In this document: piece by piece, positions 39,363 through 49,066 of the stretch
Layout of the letters: each line of letters starts with the position of its first letter
How positions within the stretch are numbered: position 1 is the stretch's first letter
DNA from: Winogradskyella vincentii
GTDB lineage: Bacteria > Bacteroidota > Bacteroidia > Flavobacteriales > Flavobacteriaceae
Length of the DNA: 64,000 nucleotides
Direction of reading: 5' to 3'
Assembly: GCF_020166345.1 (NCBI RefSeq)
Contig: NZ_JAIUJS010000003.1
Location: forward strand, 186,001-250,000
The notes under the pieces: generated by a model
What the model saw: the letters and a program-made list of their open reading frames with translations, nothing else
Told to the model about the DNA's origin: nothing
Databases searched by the model: none
Made by a program: the position numbers and the translations under genes

Positions 39363-39562
39363 GATTAATTAACGTTTAGATTTGGATTAAAACTAGGGCT
39401 AAGATAGAAAAAAAAGTAGTTCAAATAGCACTAACATGTGTGAAATTCCATTTTTTAATTAACAATTTATCCGATTAACTGTTAATAAAACTCGGCAAAA
39501 CGCACTAAAAATGGGCGAAATACACCTTTTTTCTACTTATCAACAATTCAAATTTTAACATA

Positions 39563-40339
39563 TTAATTTTTATACCAATTAAGCAATTTCACCTCAATTT
39601 CATCATTTTTCGCTTCAATCAAAGATTTAAATTTTGCAATATCACTTAGTCCATTTGTCCCTCTATAATGATAAGGATACACTGTTTTTGGTTTAAACTC
39701 CAATACTGCACTTGCAGCACTCTCAACTGTCATTGTATAGGGTAAGTTCATACAAACAAATGCCTTATCTATGTTCTTTAGATTTCTCATTTCTGGGATG
39801 TCTTCTGTATCTCCAGAAATATAGATACGTTGATCTTCAATGGATAAGATGTAGCCGTTACCGCGTCCTTTTTCATGAAATTTTAAGGCTTCTTCTCTCA
39901 GGTTATACATGGGTATTGCCTCAACTAAAATATTATCACCACTGTAACTTTGGCCATTGTTAAGAGTCATAATGGTTTTAGATATTGTTGTTGGAATTTT
40001 ATCGGTAACAGCTTTAGGTCCAATAATTATGGAATTGGTTAAATCTAAGCTTTCTAATGTAGAATTGCTCAAGTGGTCACCATGTATATCCGTTATTAGA
40101 ACATGTGTTGGCTTTTTTTGTCCATTAAAGGCTTTTTTGCCACCAGTTGGATCTACATAAATAGTCAAGTCCCTTGTTTCTATTACTAAAGTACCGTGTT
40201 TAATGGGATTTATTAATATAGGATCAGTATTTATGTTTTCAGCAATAGCCTTATTTTCATTTGTGTTTGATTTATCATTTTTACAACCTAGGGTAAAGAC
40301 TAAAATGACTAATAAGAGTATGGGTTTGATTGGTTTCAT
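39563..40339 (-). CDS. MBL-fold metal-dependent hydrolase lipoprotein
   Basis: This is a 258-aa protein with a lipobox TLGC (Cys19), so it is probably anchored in the periplasm. The metallo-beta-lactamase core shows TDIHGDHLS (His86, Asp88, His89) and a later YISGDTEDIPE and YPYHYRGTNG. It resembles UlaG-like lactonases and other small hydrolases. The substrate is unknown. It is a single minus-strand gene divergent from the large unknown operon. Confidence 0.88.
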   Translation of the reverse strand: MKPIKPILLLVILVFTLGCKNDKSNTNENKAIAENINTDPILINPIKHGTLVIETRDLTIYVDPTGGKKAFNGQKKPTHVLITDIHGDHLSNSTLESLDLTNSIIIGPKAVTDKIPTTISKTIMTLNNGQSYSGDNILVEAIPMYNLREEALKFHEKGRGNGYILSIEDQRIYISGDTEDIPEMRNLKNIDKAFVCMNLPYTMTVESAASAVLEFKPKTVYPYHYRGTNGLSDIAKFKSLIEAKNDEIEVKLLNWYKN

Positions 40340-40505
40340 TGAATTTGTTTTTTATAAAGATATTAAACTGTAAGTGAGTAATTATTATTTGTAACATTTT
40401 AACAACAATTACTACTTATTATTTACAGCATAAAATTTTTATTCTCTTATAAAATTACCGAAATTGCTTATCAATAAAATGTTCAACTAAATAACACTAC
40501 ATAAT

Positions 40506-41846
40506 ATGTCTGATGATTTTGATTTATTAGAAACAAATTCCAACGAAAAAACAGAAAAGGTCGATGTAAATTGGGGCAAAGCTATAGACCAAATGAAGTC
40601 TAAATTAGCACAGGAAGATGATCCAGAAAGTCGTCAAAAAATATTAAATGCCACCTTAGATTCAGTTGTAGACATGGCTGAGAAGGATAGGTCTACATTA
40701 CTAGATGCCATTAAAGACCTTACTGATTATCAAGATGAAGTAGGTATTATGTTCGAAGGCTTTTCTGCATTAAATGCGGCAGAACAAAAGGTTATTGATG
40801 ACGCAATTAAACGTCTTGAGCGTGCTAAAGTTGAGTTAGAAGATGCACAAAGCAAGCCAGATACTTGGTGGAATAATCTTTGGGGTAGAAAAAGTAAAAT
40901 TAAAAAAGCTGAGGAAGAGCTTAAAAACGCTAAAAAAGTACGCGATGCAGCAGATAATAAAGCAAAAGCTATGTTTCAGCAACGTATTGAAACGGCAGAT
41001 GTTCAAACATTACTTAATGAACTTTCTTTTAAGAGTACGGCTGCGATAAAGCGCCTAAAGGATAGAGAACTTGAGATTAAGGAGGTTGAAGAAAGCCTAA
41101 AGACTGCAATTGTTGAAGCTAGTAATAATCATACAAAAGCCTTAGAGAAAAAGAAAGAAGTAGAGGCGCGCTTAGAAGAGCAATATGCTCTATTAAAGCA
41201 AGCAAGACAGGCACTTGAAGAAGTTGCTGATAAGCAATCAACAGAATATTCTGAAGCATTAGAAAAAGTTACACAACTAGAACAAAAGGTTGAGGAATTA
41301 GAAGGTTTAAAAAATGCTTACACTACGTTAGCGGCATCTAAGGATAGTTTTGTACATAAACATAACTTAACTATAAAGGTGCTAACATCATTAAGAAGTA
41401 ATCTTCAAACGCATAGGGCAAAATTAAAAAGTGATACTGACGAAAGATTAAAGTACTACGATGGTTATGTTGTTGCATTAAAGGCACGTACAGATCAAGA
41501 ATTTGCTGCTATTTTGGAGCACCTTGGAGTTAAGACAGACGAACATATCGGAGAAACACTTGCTGCAATGCATTCTGCCAGTGCTAGAGCTCGTCAAGAA
41601 ATGATGGATAATATTCCTGTTCATGAAAAAGTGATGCAAGGTGTTTATGGAAGTTATGCTGAAGCTTTACAAGATATTAGAGCTAAGGATGAAGAGATCC
41701 AGAAAAACTTTGCTGACCGTTATGGTATAGATATGAAAGAGATTTTTGAGGAATACTACAAAGCAGATCCAAATGCACCTGCTGACGGAGCTGAGCCTGA
41801 AGGTGATAAAAAACCAGAAGCAAATGAGGACGACTTATTAGGGTAA
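40506..41846 (+). CDS. Coiled-coil protein, first gene of unknown operon
   Basis: This is a 446-aa soluble, highly charged protein without signal or membrane segment. A long alpha-helical coiled coil covers roughly residues 90-300, broken near a Trp-rich turn (WWNNLWGRK, about 119-127). The C-terminal tail is acidic. No enzymatic motif is visible and I do not recognise a family, although its overall look is similar to cytoplasmic scaffold or TelA-like helical proteins. It leads a cluster of seven same-strand genes that includes an AAA+ ATPase, so a scaffold or adaptor for that ATPase is plausible. Confidence 0.85.
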   Translation: MSDDFDLLETNSNEKTEKVDVNWGKAIDQMKSKLAQEDDPESRQKILNATLDSVVDMAEKDRSTLLDAIKDLTDYQDEVGIMFEGFSALNAAEQKVIDDAIKRLERAKVELEDAQSKPDTWWNNLWGRKSKIKKAEEELKNAKKVRDAADNKAKAMFQQRIETADVQTLLNELSFKSTAAIKRLKDRELEIKEVEESLKTAIVEASNNHTKALEKKKEVEARLEEQYALLKQARQALEEVADKQSTEYSEALEKVTQLEQKVEELEGLKNAYTTLAASKDSFVHKHNLTIKVLTSLRSNLQTHRAKLKSDTDERLKYYDGYVVALKARTDQEFAAILEHLGVKTDEHIGETLAAMHSASARARQEMMDNIPVHEKVMQGVYGSYAEALQDIRAKDEEIQKNFADRYGIDMKEIFEEYYKADPNAPADGAEPEGDKKPEANEDDLLG

Positions 41847-41910
41847 AAGCTAAGTTGAGTAATTGTTTTAGCCATTTCTAAAACCTTCAACATCAATAGT
41901 ATACTTAATT

Positions 41911-42957
41911 ATGATCGTAACCCCATTAGATTCCGCTGTATTAGATTCTAAAGAGCAGTATGTTTTTTATCATAAAATGATAGACTTCTCTCTTAAGGAG
42001 CTCATTGTTGCTGTGCAAAGAAAGCAGATAATCAATGAGCAGGAAATACTATTGTTTAAACAATATTGCGACTTGCTCTTGTATTCTATTGAAGCAATGC
42101 GTGTAAAGTACATGTATGACGATGAGGATAACATGAAGGTGGATTTGACGGATTCTAGCTTTCCAAACTATTTAGAATTTAGGTATTTATTCAACGATTT
42201 AGAACTTAGAGAAGAGTTTTTAGGCAGATTGACCAATGTAGAGAAATTAAAAGATGAGTTTTTAGACACTTTGATGCGTAAAAAAGAACCAATTTCCAAA
42301 AGAAAACTTTTCCAAGCGGCATCAATTGTATATTATTCATCGGCTAAAAAAGAATATATCTTTAATCGATTTGTTCAAGGTAAGATTTTAGATACACCAA
42401 AGGATTCTTCTGCAGAGCATCTCGTTAGCTGGAGTTTTTATGATGTTACGCATAATAGACCATTTGTATGTTACATGTACTTCAATTATGATGGTAGAAA
42501 TGTTCAAGATTATAAAAATGAAATTTATACTGTCTTAAAAAATACGTCAGATAGGGAAATGGCCTTAGACACTATGGCATATGCCATTGATAAACGTTTA
42601 CCAAAGGTAATGCCTAAGATTGTTAAACGCATAGACTTAGGGCCAATACATAATGTATTTGCTAAAGACGAGAATGATCTCACACATGCAATTTTAGGTG
42701 GGATTTCTAAAAAGACCATACCGCTAGAATCATACGCTATTTCATTTAAAATTGATGAAATAAGGTCCAAAAGTGAATTTAAAGAAGGTGGATTTTTTAG
42801 TAAACAGACCTTTCAGAGGTGGGATAATATATTCAGACAACGCTTTGTTTTTGCGCCACATAGAATTATTCAATTATTGCATAATAAAACTCCTGAAATT
42901 ATGAATAAACTCGCGCAAGCACCAATTCAAGTTTCGGATTTAACCATAAATAATTAG
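41911..42957 (+). CDS. Unknown 348-aa soluble protein, operon gene 2
   Basis: This is a 348-aa soluble protein of mixed helix and strand with no recognisable motif. It contains many Tyr/Phe residues (YFNYDG, YHKMIDF). It lies 64 bases after gene 1 and 11 bases before the AAA+ gene, in the same orientation. The position directly before the ATPase suggests it may bind or regulate it; this is inference only. Confidence 0.83.
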   Translation: MIVTPLDSAVLDSKEQYVFYHKMIDFSLKELIVAVQRKQIINEQEILLFKQYCDLLLYSIEAMRVKYMYDDEDNMKVDLTDSSFPNYLEFRYLFNDLELREEFLGRLTNVEKLKDEFLDTLMRKKEPISKRKLFQAASIVYYSSAKKEYIFNRFVQGKILDTPKDSSAEHLVSWSFYDVTHNRPFVCYMYFNYDGRNVQDYKNEIYTVLKNTSDREMALDTMAYAIDKRLPKVMPKIVKRIDLGPIHNVFAKDENDLTHAILGGISKKTIPLESYAISFKIDEIRSKSEFKEGGFFSKQTFQRWDNIFRQRFVFAPHRIIQLLHNKTPEIMNKLAQAPIQVSDLTINN

Positions 42958-42968
42958 TTAACCCATAT

Positions 42969-44927
42969 ATGGAACATAACTCAACCTTTCCTATAAAACA
43001 AAATGAACTCGATATGCTTCGTGATGAAGCAACTTCCTATTTAAAGTCAGTACAGTGGGAGCAGAGTCAACGTGCTAAGAATAAGGATAACAGTGGTAAG
43101 GACGAATCAATTTTGTTGTATTTATCAAGAGCAAACAATGGTAGTAATGTCGCCGTTACATCTGTGTCAAAAACTATATTGGGATTAAAGAAAAGATTGT
43201 TACCGGAATCTGTTGCAATTCCATTGTTTTTAAACCAAACCTTGTATGGGGTACAAGAGGGATTAACCCTAGGTATTTGGATAAAAGACAGCTACTATGA
43301 TGCATCAGGGTTATCAAGTTTAAGTGAGAATAAAACTGCTCTAGATCGCTCTGGTAAAAGAGAATATGAAAGCAAAATGCATACTGCAACGGCGTTTATG
43401 TTATTCGCATCAGCATACAAGATTTTACATGATTTAAAACCTCATGCATCTGATGATTTATCAGTAATGAAGCAAAAGTTTGCTGGTATTCCTGAGGTAT
43501 CATTGCTCTCTCCATTAAAAGGAATTTCTTGTCAGTTATTTTATTATGACAAATATTTAGGCCATCCTGAAATTATTAAATCAGATAAGGATGTCATTGA
43601 TTTTACTGTAGTTTATTTTGAAGCATTGATAGATGAAATTCAATTACGTCGCAGTACTTTAGAATATACAGAAACCATTGTTGATAGAGCATATAAGTTG
43701 GAGAATTCTGATTTTGCTATTGATGGATGGAACAATGTATTCCAAGGAACTGCCAAGAGTGTTGAGTTTAATAAAATTCAATTTGAACAAATTGTTGGTA
43801 ACAGAGATGCAAAACACTTTGCTAGAAGATTAACTGAGCGAATGTTGAGTTATGATTTTGAGGCTCAGAAAAATCCATTTCAGGAATTAGGTGGTTTTAT
43901 GCCAGTATTTATGGGTTATGGAATACCAGGAACTGGTAAAAGTATGCTCATTGCTGCCATTGCAACACGGTTAAAAGAACATTGTGACAATTTGGACATT
44001 CCATTTTTGTTTCATCCTATGCCTGATACGCTAATTAGCACATTTCAAGGTGGTTCTGCGGAAAAAATGGTAGAATGGATGAAACCATTACAAGATCCGA
44101 CAAGACTAATTTTTGCTCCAATTGATGATGCCGAAAATAATTTACAAGAAAGAACTGCACAAGGTGTGTCTGCTGGTGTAAAAGAGGTAATAGGTGTATT
44201 TCTGCGATATACAGAAGGTGCTTACGCAGTTAATTATGGTAATAGTTCTATAGGTTTATTTACAAATCTTCCAGAGATGTTAGATAAAGCTGTGATTTCT
44301 AGAGTTCAGGGCCGATTTAAAATTGATGGAGCACGTACAGAGCACGATTTTTTAGATCAAGATTATCTATGGTGGAGAAAACTAAAGGAAACGATGCCTG
44401 AATTTGTAAATATGGATGATCCAGAGGTTTATAAATACTTAGCAGACCAAGGGTTAGCAAAGAGTATGGGTGAAATATTAAAAGCAGTAGAAAAACCTAC
44501 AGAAGAGCGAGTACTAGAAACATTTGAGAGAGTTGAGAATCTGCATGAAGAAGATGATCATATGTTTTATGCCACTCTTTATAAAGAAATCCAAAAGATA
44601 TTTCCATTCTTCTCTTCGAGAGATGTCCGTAATATTCAATCTGCAATATCCTTGCGTTTAACTGATTTTGATCTTGAAAAAGATTGGTTTGAAAATCCAG
44701 ATAAATATTTCAAGCAAGATTACGAAACCAAATTCAATATGCTTCAGGAATTAATGAAAGCAAATATGAAAGGATTGAACTTCTCAGATATTAGACGCCA
44801 AGAGGTAATAAGATATCTAGATAATGTTGCAACTATTGCAGATACTGACTTTAAGCGAAAAGTTGATGCTCGCGTCAATCAAATGAATATTGAATCTGAA
44901 GCAAGAGAAAAATTCGGAAAGTTATAA
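42969..44927 (+). CDS. AAA+ ATPase, operon gene 3
   Basis: This is a 652-aa protein with a unique N-terminal half of about 300 residues and one AAA+ module. Walker A is GIPGTGKS (318-325). The Walker B region reads IFAPIDDAE (381-389), with two Asp instead of the usual Asp-Glu. Sensor 1 may be Asn433 (FTNLP) and an arginine finger may be Arg445 or Arg449 in SRVQGRF. A segment STFQGGSAEK after Walker A could be a pore loop. No membrane segment is present. It is probably the motor of this operon, remodelling a partner protein. The substrate is unknown. Confidence 0.9.
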   Translation: MEHNSTFPIKQNELDMLRDEATSYLKSVQWEQSQRAKNKDNSGKDESILLYLSRANNGSNVAVTSVSKTILGLKKRLLPESVAIPLFLNQTLYGVQEGLTLGIWIKDSYYDASGLSSLSENKTALDRSGKREYESKMHTATAFMLFASAYKILHDLKPHASDDLSVMKQKFAGIPEVSLLSPLKGISCQLFYYDKYLGHPEIIKSDKDVIDFTVVYFEALIDEIQLRRSTLEYTETIVDRAYKLENSDFAIDGWNNVFQGTAKSVEFNKIQFEQIVGNRDAKHFARRLTERMLSYDFEAQKNPFQELGGFMPVFMGYGIPGTGKSMLIAAIATRLKEHCDNLDIPFLFHPMPDTLISTFQGGSAEKMVEWMKPLQDPTRLIFAPIDDAENNLQERTAQGVSAGVKEVIGVFLRYTEGAYAVNYGNSSIGLFTNLPEMLDKAVISRVQGRFKIDGARTEHDFLDQDYLWWRKLKETMPEFVNMDDPEVYKYLADQGLAKSMGEILKAVEKPTEERVLETFERVENLHEEDDHMFYATLYKEIQKIFPFFSSRDVRNIQSAISLRLTDFDLEKDWFENPDKYFKQDYETKFNMLQELMKANMKGLNFSDIRRQEVIRYLDNVATIADTDFKRKVDARVNQMNIESEAREKFGKL

Positions 44928-44934
44928 GGTTTGT

Positions 44935-45516
44935 ATGGATAATCTGAGAAATATAGAACATATCAATTTATCTGATGCATGGGCAAAATTAGATAGAATA
45001 GATTATGATTTTCAGTTTAAAAATGGTGAATGGAAACGTCTTTCTAGAGAAACTTATAATAGAGGTGACGGTACTGCTATTTTACTTTACAATCCTGTTA
45101 GAGGTACAGTAATATTAACAAGACAATTTAGAATGCCTATTTATGAAAATCATAAGGAGGAAGGTATGTCTATTGAGGCTTGTGCAGGAGCTATTGATAA
45201 ATCGAAATCGCCAGAAGAGACTATAATCAGTGAGGTTGAGGAAGAAGTTGGATACAAAATTCCTTTTGCAAAACAAGTTTTAACAGCCTATTCATCACCT
45301 GGAGCTTTGACTGAAAAAATGTTTCTGTTTGTTGCTGAGTACCATGATGACATGAAGATAAGTGAAGGAGGAGGATTGGAAACTGAAAATGAGGAAATAG
45401 AGGTATTAGAATTACCATTCTCGGAAGTTGTAAAAATGGTAAAAAATGAAGAAATCATTGATGCAAAAACAATTATGTTAATTCAATATGCTCAAATAAA
45501 CAACCTGCTAGATTGA
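44935..45516 (+). CDS. Nudix hydrolase with divergent Nudix box, operon gene 4
   Basis: This is a 193-aa Nudix-fold protein related to NudK-like and ADP-ribose pyrophosphatases. I chose the ATG at 44935, 8 bases after the AAA+ stop and preceded by TAAGG; a longer frame would overlap the AAA+ gene. The Nudix box is recognisable (PEETIISEVEEEVGY), but the Arg that normally precedes the first catalytic Glu is Ser (SEV). The core EExG metal site is kept (EEEVG). An aliphatic N-terminal strand region with RQFRMP fits a NudK-like dimer. It may hydrolyse a nucleotide-sugar or ADP-ribose derivative. Confidence 0.87.
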   Translation: MDNLRNIEHINLSDAWAKLDRIDYDFQFKNGEWKRLSRETYNRGDGTAILLYNPVRGTVILTRQFRMPIYENHKEEGMSIEACAGAIDKSKSPEETIISEVEEEVGYKIPFAKQVLTAYSSPGALTEKMFLFVAEYHDDMKISEGGGLETENEEIEVLELPFSEVVKMVKNEEIIDAKTIMLIQYAQINNLLD

Positions 45517-45517
45517 G

Positions 45518-46753
45518 ATGAAGAAACTAAAAGAGGCAAATCTATATAGGAGTGAACTTATACCAGTAAGTGGTAAGTTAGTTGAGCGGTACAATAAATG
45601 TTTAAAAACACTTGGGTTTACAGAGACTAAGTTAAAATCCTTCTCAATTGATGGTGTTGGTTGGAGTCCAGAAGTGGCAGAGGAGAAAAAAGACATTCAA
45701 TATTTAAATCATGGTGATGCAAATCCTCATGGTATAATTATATCACCGTTACAAAAGGGAAAACCTGTTTACTTGCCATTCCATTCTTTTGATAGAGAAA
45801 TGATGCAACACGTTTTTAGAACTCATGGAGATAAAATAAATGACATTACAAGAGATTCTGCCATCTGCATTGATTTTGACCAGGATATTGACGTGTTTTA
45901 TGAACCCTTGGATGTTTTAAAATATGACGATGTTAGCATTACATTTCGATTAATAGATAATCTAGAAGTTAAACAAAAGGAACAATTAGCATTAGTAGAT
46001 AAGTTTAAACATGGTAATAATTTCATAGATGAAGAAATACACCAGGAGCTTTTAGATTCTGCAAAAGCCTATGGTGATTTAAGAGAAAGGGATTTATTAT
46101 TACATCCTCTACATTTTTCAACCGGATCCTTTTTCACAAGAGCTTTTGATGGCGTTTATCTTTTACGGGATTTTATAAAACCGATAGTTGTTTTTGAAAG
46201 TAAAGAAATCTACAAAGAAGCGATTAAAGATACTTTGCATGATGTTTTAATTTACCATATATCGCAACCGCAACTAATAGATAAACTTAAGGATCATATA
46301 ATTATCGATTGTAACCTTGATGAAATGGTCAAAACATCTAATTACGATCGTATTAAGAAGTTTGAGTTTTATCAATTATTAGACAAAACGGAGCATCCAA
46401 TAAAGGATATACTAAACGATAAAGTACTATTTAAGAGTTATTTAAATAAGATTGATATTAAAGATCGTAAAAAGGTAATGAGTGTTGAGCTCTACCTAGA
46501 GAAGCTAGAAAGAAGTAATGCATTTAAAATTGAAGATGTTGTAGACCAATCCTTATATTTTGCATTGCATCAGCCACATTCTTCCTTGTCAGCCGAACAT
46601 AGAGATTTAATTCACAAGTTATTGATTAACATCGCTCCAAAAGATATCTTGTTTTTATACTGGTATGATAAGGAGCAATTTTATAAGAGTTATGAAACTT
46701 GGGATGACTCATTTAGAGACTGGGTAATAGAGCAGATTAGTAACAATATTTAA
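45518..46753 (+). CDS. Unknown 411-aa protein, operon gene 5
   Basis: This is a 411-aa soluble protein starting 1 base after the Nudix stop, so the two are translationally linked. It has no signal or membrane segments. It is rich in charged and aromatic residues (YWYDKEQFYKSYETWDDSF near the C-terminus). I recall a Bacteroidota domain of unknown function with this look (possibly DUF6638) but cannot confirm it. No catalytic motif is visible. Confidence 0.83.
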   Translation: MKKLKEANLYRSELIPVSGKLVERYNKCLKTLGFTETKLKSFSIDGVGWSPEVAEEKKDIQYLNHGDANPHGIIISPLQKGKPVYLPFHSFDREMMQHVFRTHGDKINDITRDSAICIDFDQDIDVFYEPLDVLKYDDVSITFRLIDNLEVKQKEQLALVDKFKHGNNFIDEEIHQELLDSAKAYGDLRERDLLLHPLHFSTGSFFTRAFDGVYLLRDFIKPIVVFESKEIYKEAIKDTLHDVLIYHISQPQLIDKLKDHIIIDCNLDEMVKTSNYDRIKKFEFYQLLDKTEHPIKDILNDKVLFKSYLNKIDIKDRKKVMSVELYLEKLERSNAFKIEDVVDQSLYFALHQPHSSLSAEHRDLIHKLLINIAPKDILFLYWYDKEQFYKSYETWDDSFRDWVIEQISNNI

Positions 46754-46794
46754 GATTTTTAGACTAATTTTATAAGAACCACAAAACAAATGCA

Positions 46795-47331
46795 ATGGGA
46801 CTAGAACTTGTAATTTTTATAGCGGCTATATTATTTGGTATTTTCATTTATTGGAGAGAGTCCAACGGTAATGGAGCATATAGATTTTTAAATAAGATTG
46901 TCAATAGTAAAGAATTACAGATGAGTCCGGATAACCCAAAAGGATTTGTCTTTAAGCAATCATTTTTGCCACGTTTAATTTTTGTTGTCAGTTTGGTTCT
47001 TGTAGCAGCACTTGTCGTTGAATTCTTAACACCACTTGCTGTATTTAGTAGTTATAATGGAATTTCAGCTTTTTCTTCATTTGCTGTTGGTACATTGTTG
47101 GGTACATATGTAGCAAGCTTTGTAATTAAAACTTCTGAAATCGTAGAAGAGAAAAGTGATTCATTAGGTGATATGGTGGAAGAGGCAGTAGAAAAAGGAA
47201 AAGATTTTGTAGAAGATCTAAAAAGTGATACCACTGAAAAGATTGAAGAATCAAAACCAGAGCCTGAGACTAACGATTCAACAGAACAAAAATCAGCTAG
47301 AGAACGTCTGAAGGATAAGGGCTTGATGTAG
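46795..47331 (+). CDS. Integral membrane protein with acidic tail, operon gene 6
   Basis: This is a 178-aa protein. One N-terminal helix (about 3-20) and two to three further helices (about 59-112) are followed by an acidic, Glu/Ser-rich cytoplasmic-looking tail (EEKSDSLGDMVEEAVEKG onward) ending in RERLKDKGLM. I do not recognise the family. It probably anchors the operon's soluble components at the inner membrane. Confidence 0.8.
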   Translation: MGLELVIFIAAILFGIFIYWRESNGNGAYRFLNKIVNSKELQMSPDNPKGFVFKQSFLPRLIFVVSLVLVAALVVEFLTPLAVFSSYNGISAFSSFAVGTLLGTYVASFVIKTSEIVEEKSDSLGDMVEEAVEKGKDFVEDLKSDTTEKIEESKPEPETNDSTEQKSARERLKDKGLM

Positions 47332-47371
47332 TTATAGTATTTAAAACAAAACGCTAAAAACATATAGTTTC

Positions 47372-49066
47372 ATGATTAAATCATATTGGAGAAAAGGCCC
47401 TAAGCAGAAGCGGATTACAATTTTTCTGATGCTTCTATTGCTTATTTTATTGTTCTTTTTTAGGGATGATTATCAGCCTTTATTGCTATTCTTCAGAAGA
47501 TATTTGTTTATAATTATTGTTTGTCTTTTAGTATTAATCTTAGGTTTAAGAAAATTCAGGAAAACAGTCAGTACTGGCGGTCGATTAGGAATATTGGGTG
47601 TTTTAATTATATTTTTTGGAATACTCTATTTCTTAGGTTGGAACCAAGGTTTATATGATTACATGAAAACGTATAATGTATTCAACCACCTTAATAAAGT
47701 AGAAATTAATGAGCTTCCATTAACTCAGAACGAACGTATACAACCCTTACGTAATATATTTTCAATGGCGAACGAAAGTGTTGGTGAAACTAAGGATGTT
47801 TCATTGCCGCATTTAGTAAGAATTGGTACTGAGAATAAATGGACAATGGCAATTCAGCCTAGTGAAAAGTATATAATGCAACGTATTAGTGATAATACAG
47901 AAGAAGTATTTTCGGTTAGTAGTACAACACCATTCCCAAGATTTTCAAATGAAAACCGTATTCCGGTAACTTTTTCAATTGGAGAATCTTTAAAATTTAG
48001 TAGAAATACATATAATGCGGTTGTACAGCGATTTAATCCATGGATGCTTTTTAACTATGAGCCTAGTGATACCTTTTACTTGAAAAATGACAATGGTGAT
48101 TGGGTACAAGTAGTTAGTTTAATAAAGTGGAAGGGGTTCTTCTTCCCTTATCCAACTTTTGGTGGTGTAATGATTATTGAAAATGGTGAGCATGATATTA
48201 AAGATTATTTCGAACGTATTTTGATAGGTAAGGGCACATTTGTTAGTCCTGATGACATTAAGGACTATAAATTTTTGAATAAGCAAAATACTTTGGCTGA
48301 GAGTGTTTCTCAATTACAAGCAGAGTCTCTCAAGTTTCTGGGAGGTTTTAGTGATCCATTACCTTGGAATATGGAAACTGCTGTAAAAATTCCACTAATG
48401 CCAAAAGATCAAAATCAACAGCCTTATGTTACTGATTTTGACTTTGCTGGTTCTAATACTGATGCCTATAGTGGTCTATATCATTGGTTCGGACTAGAGC
48501 CAGTAGGCGATGAGCGTACAAGTTTGAGTTATAGTGTTTTTGTCCCAGCAGATGGTACTGACAAACTATATTACTATGACCATGCGAGTAAAAAACAGGG
48601 TTATGCTGGTGTTTCTGCAATGCCATTGAAGGTAAAGGAATCTCGTAAGGAGTACGACTGGAATGCGAGTACACCAGTTGAGTTTAGACCATATGTTAAA
48701 GAAATTGCGGGAAGAAAACGAATGTTTTTCTTAGGCACAATATCATCTATTAGTGAAAAGAACGCACAACAATTTGATGGTTCTGCTACTCCAGATTTAG
48801 TTCTGATTGATAGCGAATACAGAGATGTTATTTGGATTGACGTTAAACATCCGAGCACATGGGATGAAACAGTTTATAATCAATTGAATGAAGCTTGGAG
48901 ATCAAGTGAAGGCATTGGCTACTACTTTAATGAAAAGCCAAGAGATGAGGATTTAATGGAGCAAGCACTAGATTCTTTAAGAGTTATACCAAAAGTTGAA
49001 GATAAATCAGCAGAAATTGAGAAATTACAACGTAAAATAGATTCTTTAAAAGCAATTGGTAATTAA
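47372..49066 (+). CDS. Large membrane protein with extracytoplasmic domain, operon gene 7
   Basis: This is a 564-aa protein. Three hydrophobic helices lie near the N-terminus (about 16-30, 44-59 and 74-92), followed by about 440 residues with no further helix, and a short C-terminal coiled coil (AEIEKLQRKIDSLKAIG). The large domain has many aromatic residues and YHWFGLEP, PWNMETAV motifs, and may face the periplasm. It matches no family I know. It ends the seven-gene operon and overlaps the convergent GNAT gene by 4 bases. Confidence 0.83.
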   Translation: MIKSYWRKGPKQKRITIFLMLLLLILLFFFRDDYQPLLLFFRRYLFIIIVCLLVLILGLRKFRKTVSTGGRLGILGVLIIFFGILYFLGWNQGLYDYMKTYNVFNHLNKVEINELPLTQNERIQPLRNIFSMANESVGETKDVSLPHLVRIGTENKWTMAIQPSEKYIMQRISDNTEEVFSVSSTTPFPRFSNENRIPVTFSIGESLKFSRNTYNAVVQRFNPWMLFNYEPSDTFYLKNDNGDWVQVVSLIKWKGFFFPYPTFGGVMIIENGEHDIKDYFERILIGKGTFVSPDDIKDYKFLNKQNTLAESVSQLQAESLKFLGGFSDPLPWNMETAVKIPLMPKDQNQQPYVTDFDFAGSNTDAYSGLYHWFGLEPVGDERTSLSYSVFVPADGTDKLYYYDHASKKQGYAGVSAMPLKVKESRKEYDWNASTPVEFRPYVKEIAGRKRMFFLGTISSISEKNAQQFDGSATPDLVLIDSEYRDVIWIDVKHPSTWDETVYNQLNEAWRSSEGIGYYFNEKPRDEDLMEQALDSLRVIPKVEDKSAEIEKLQRKIDSLKAIGN

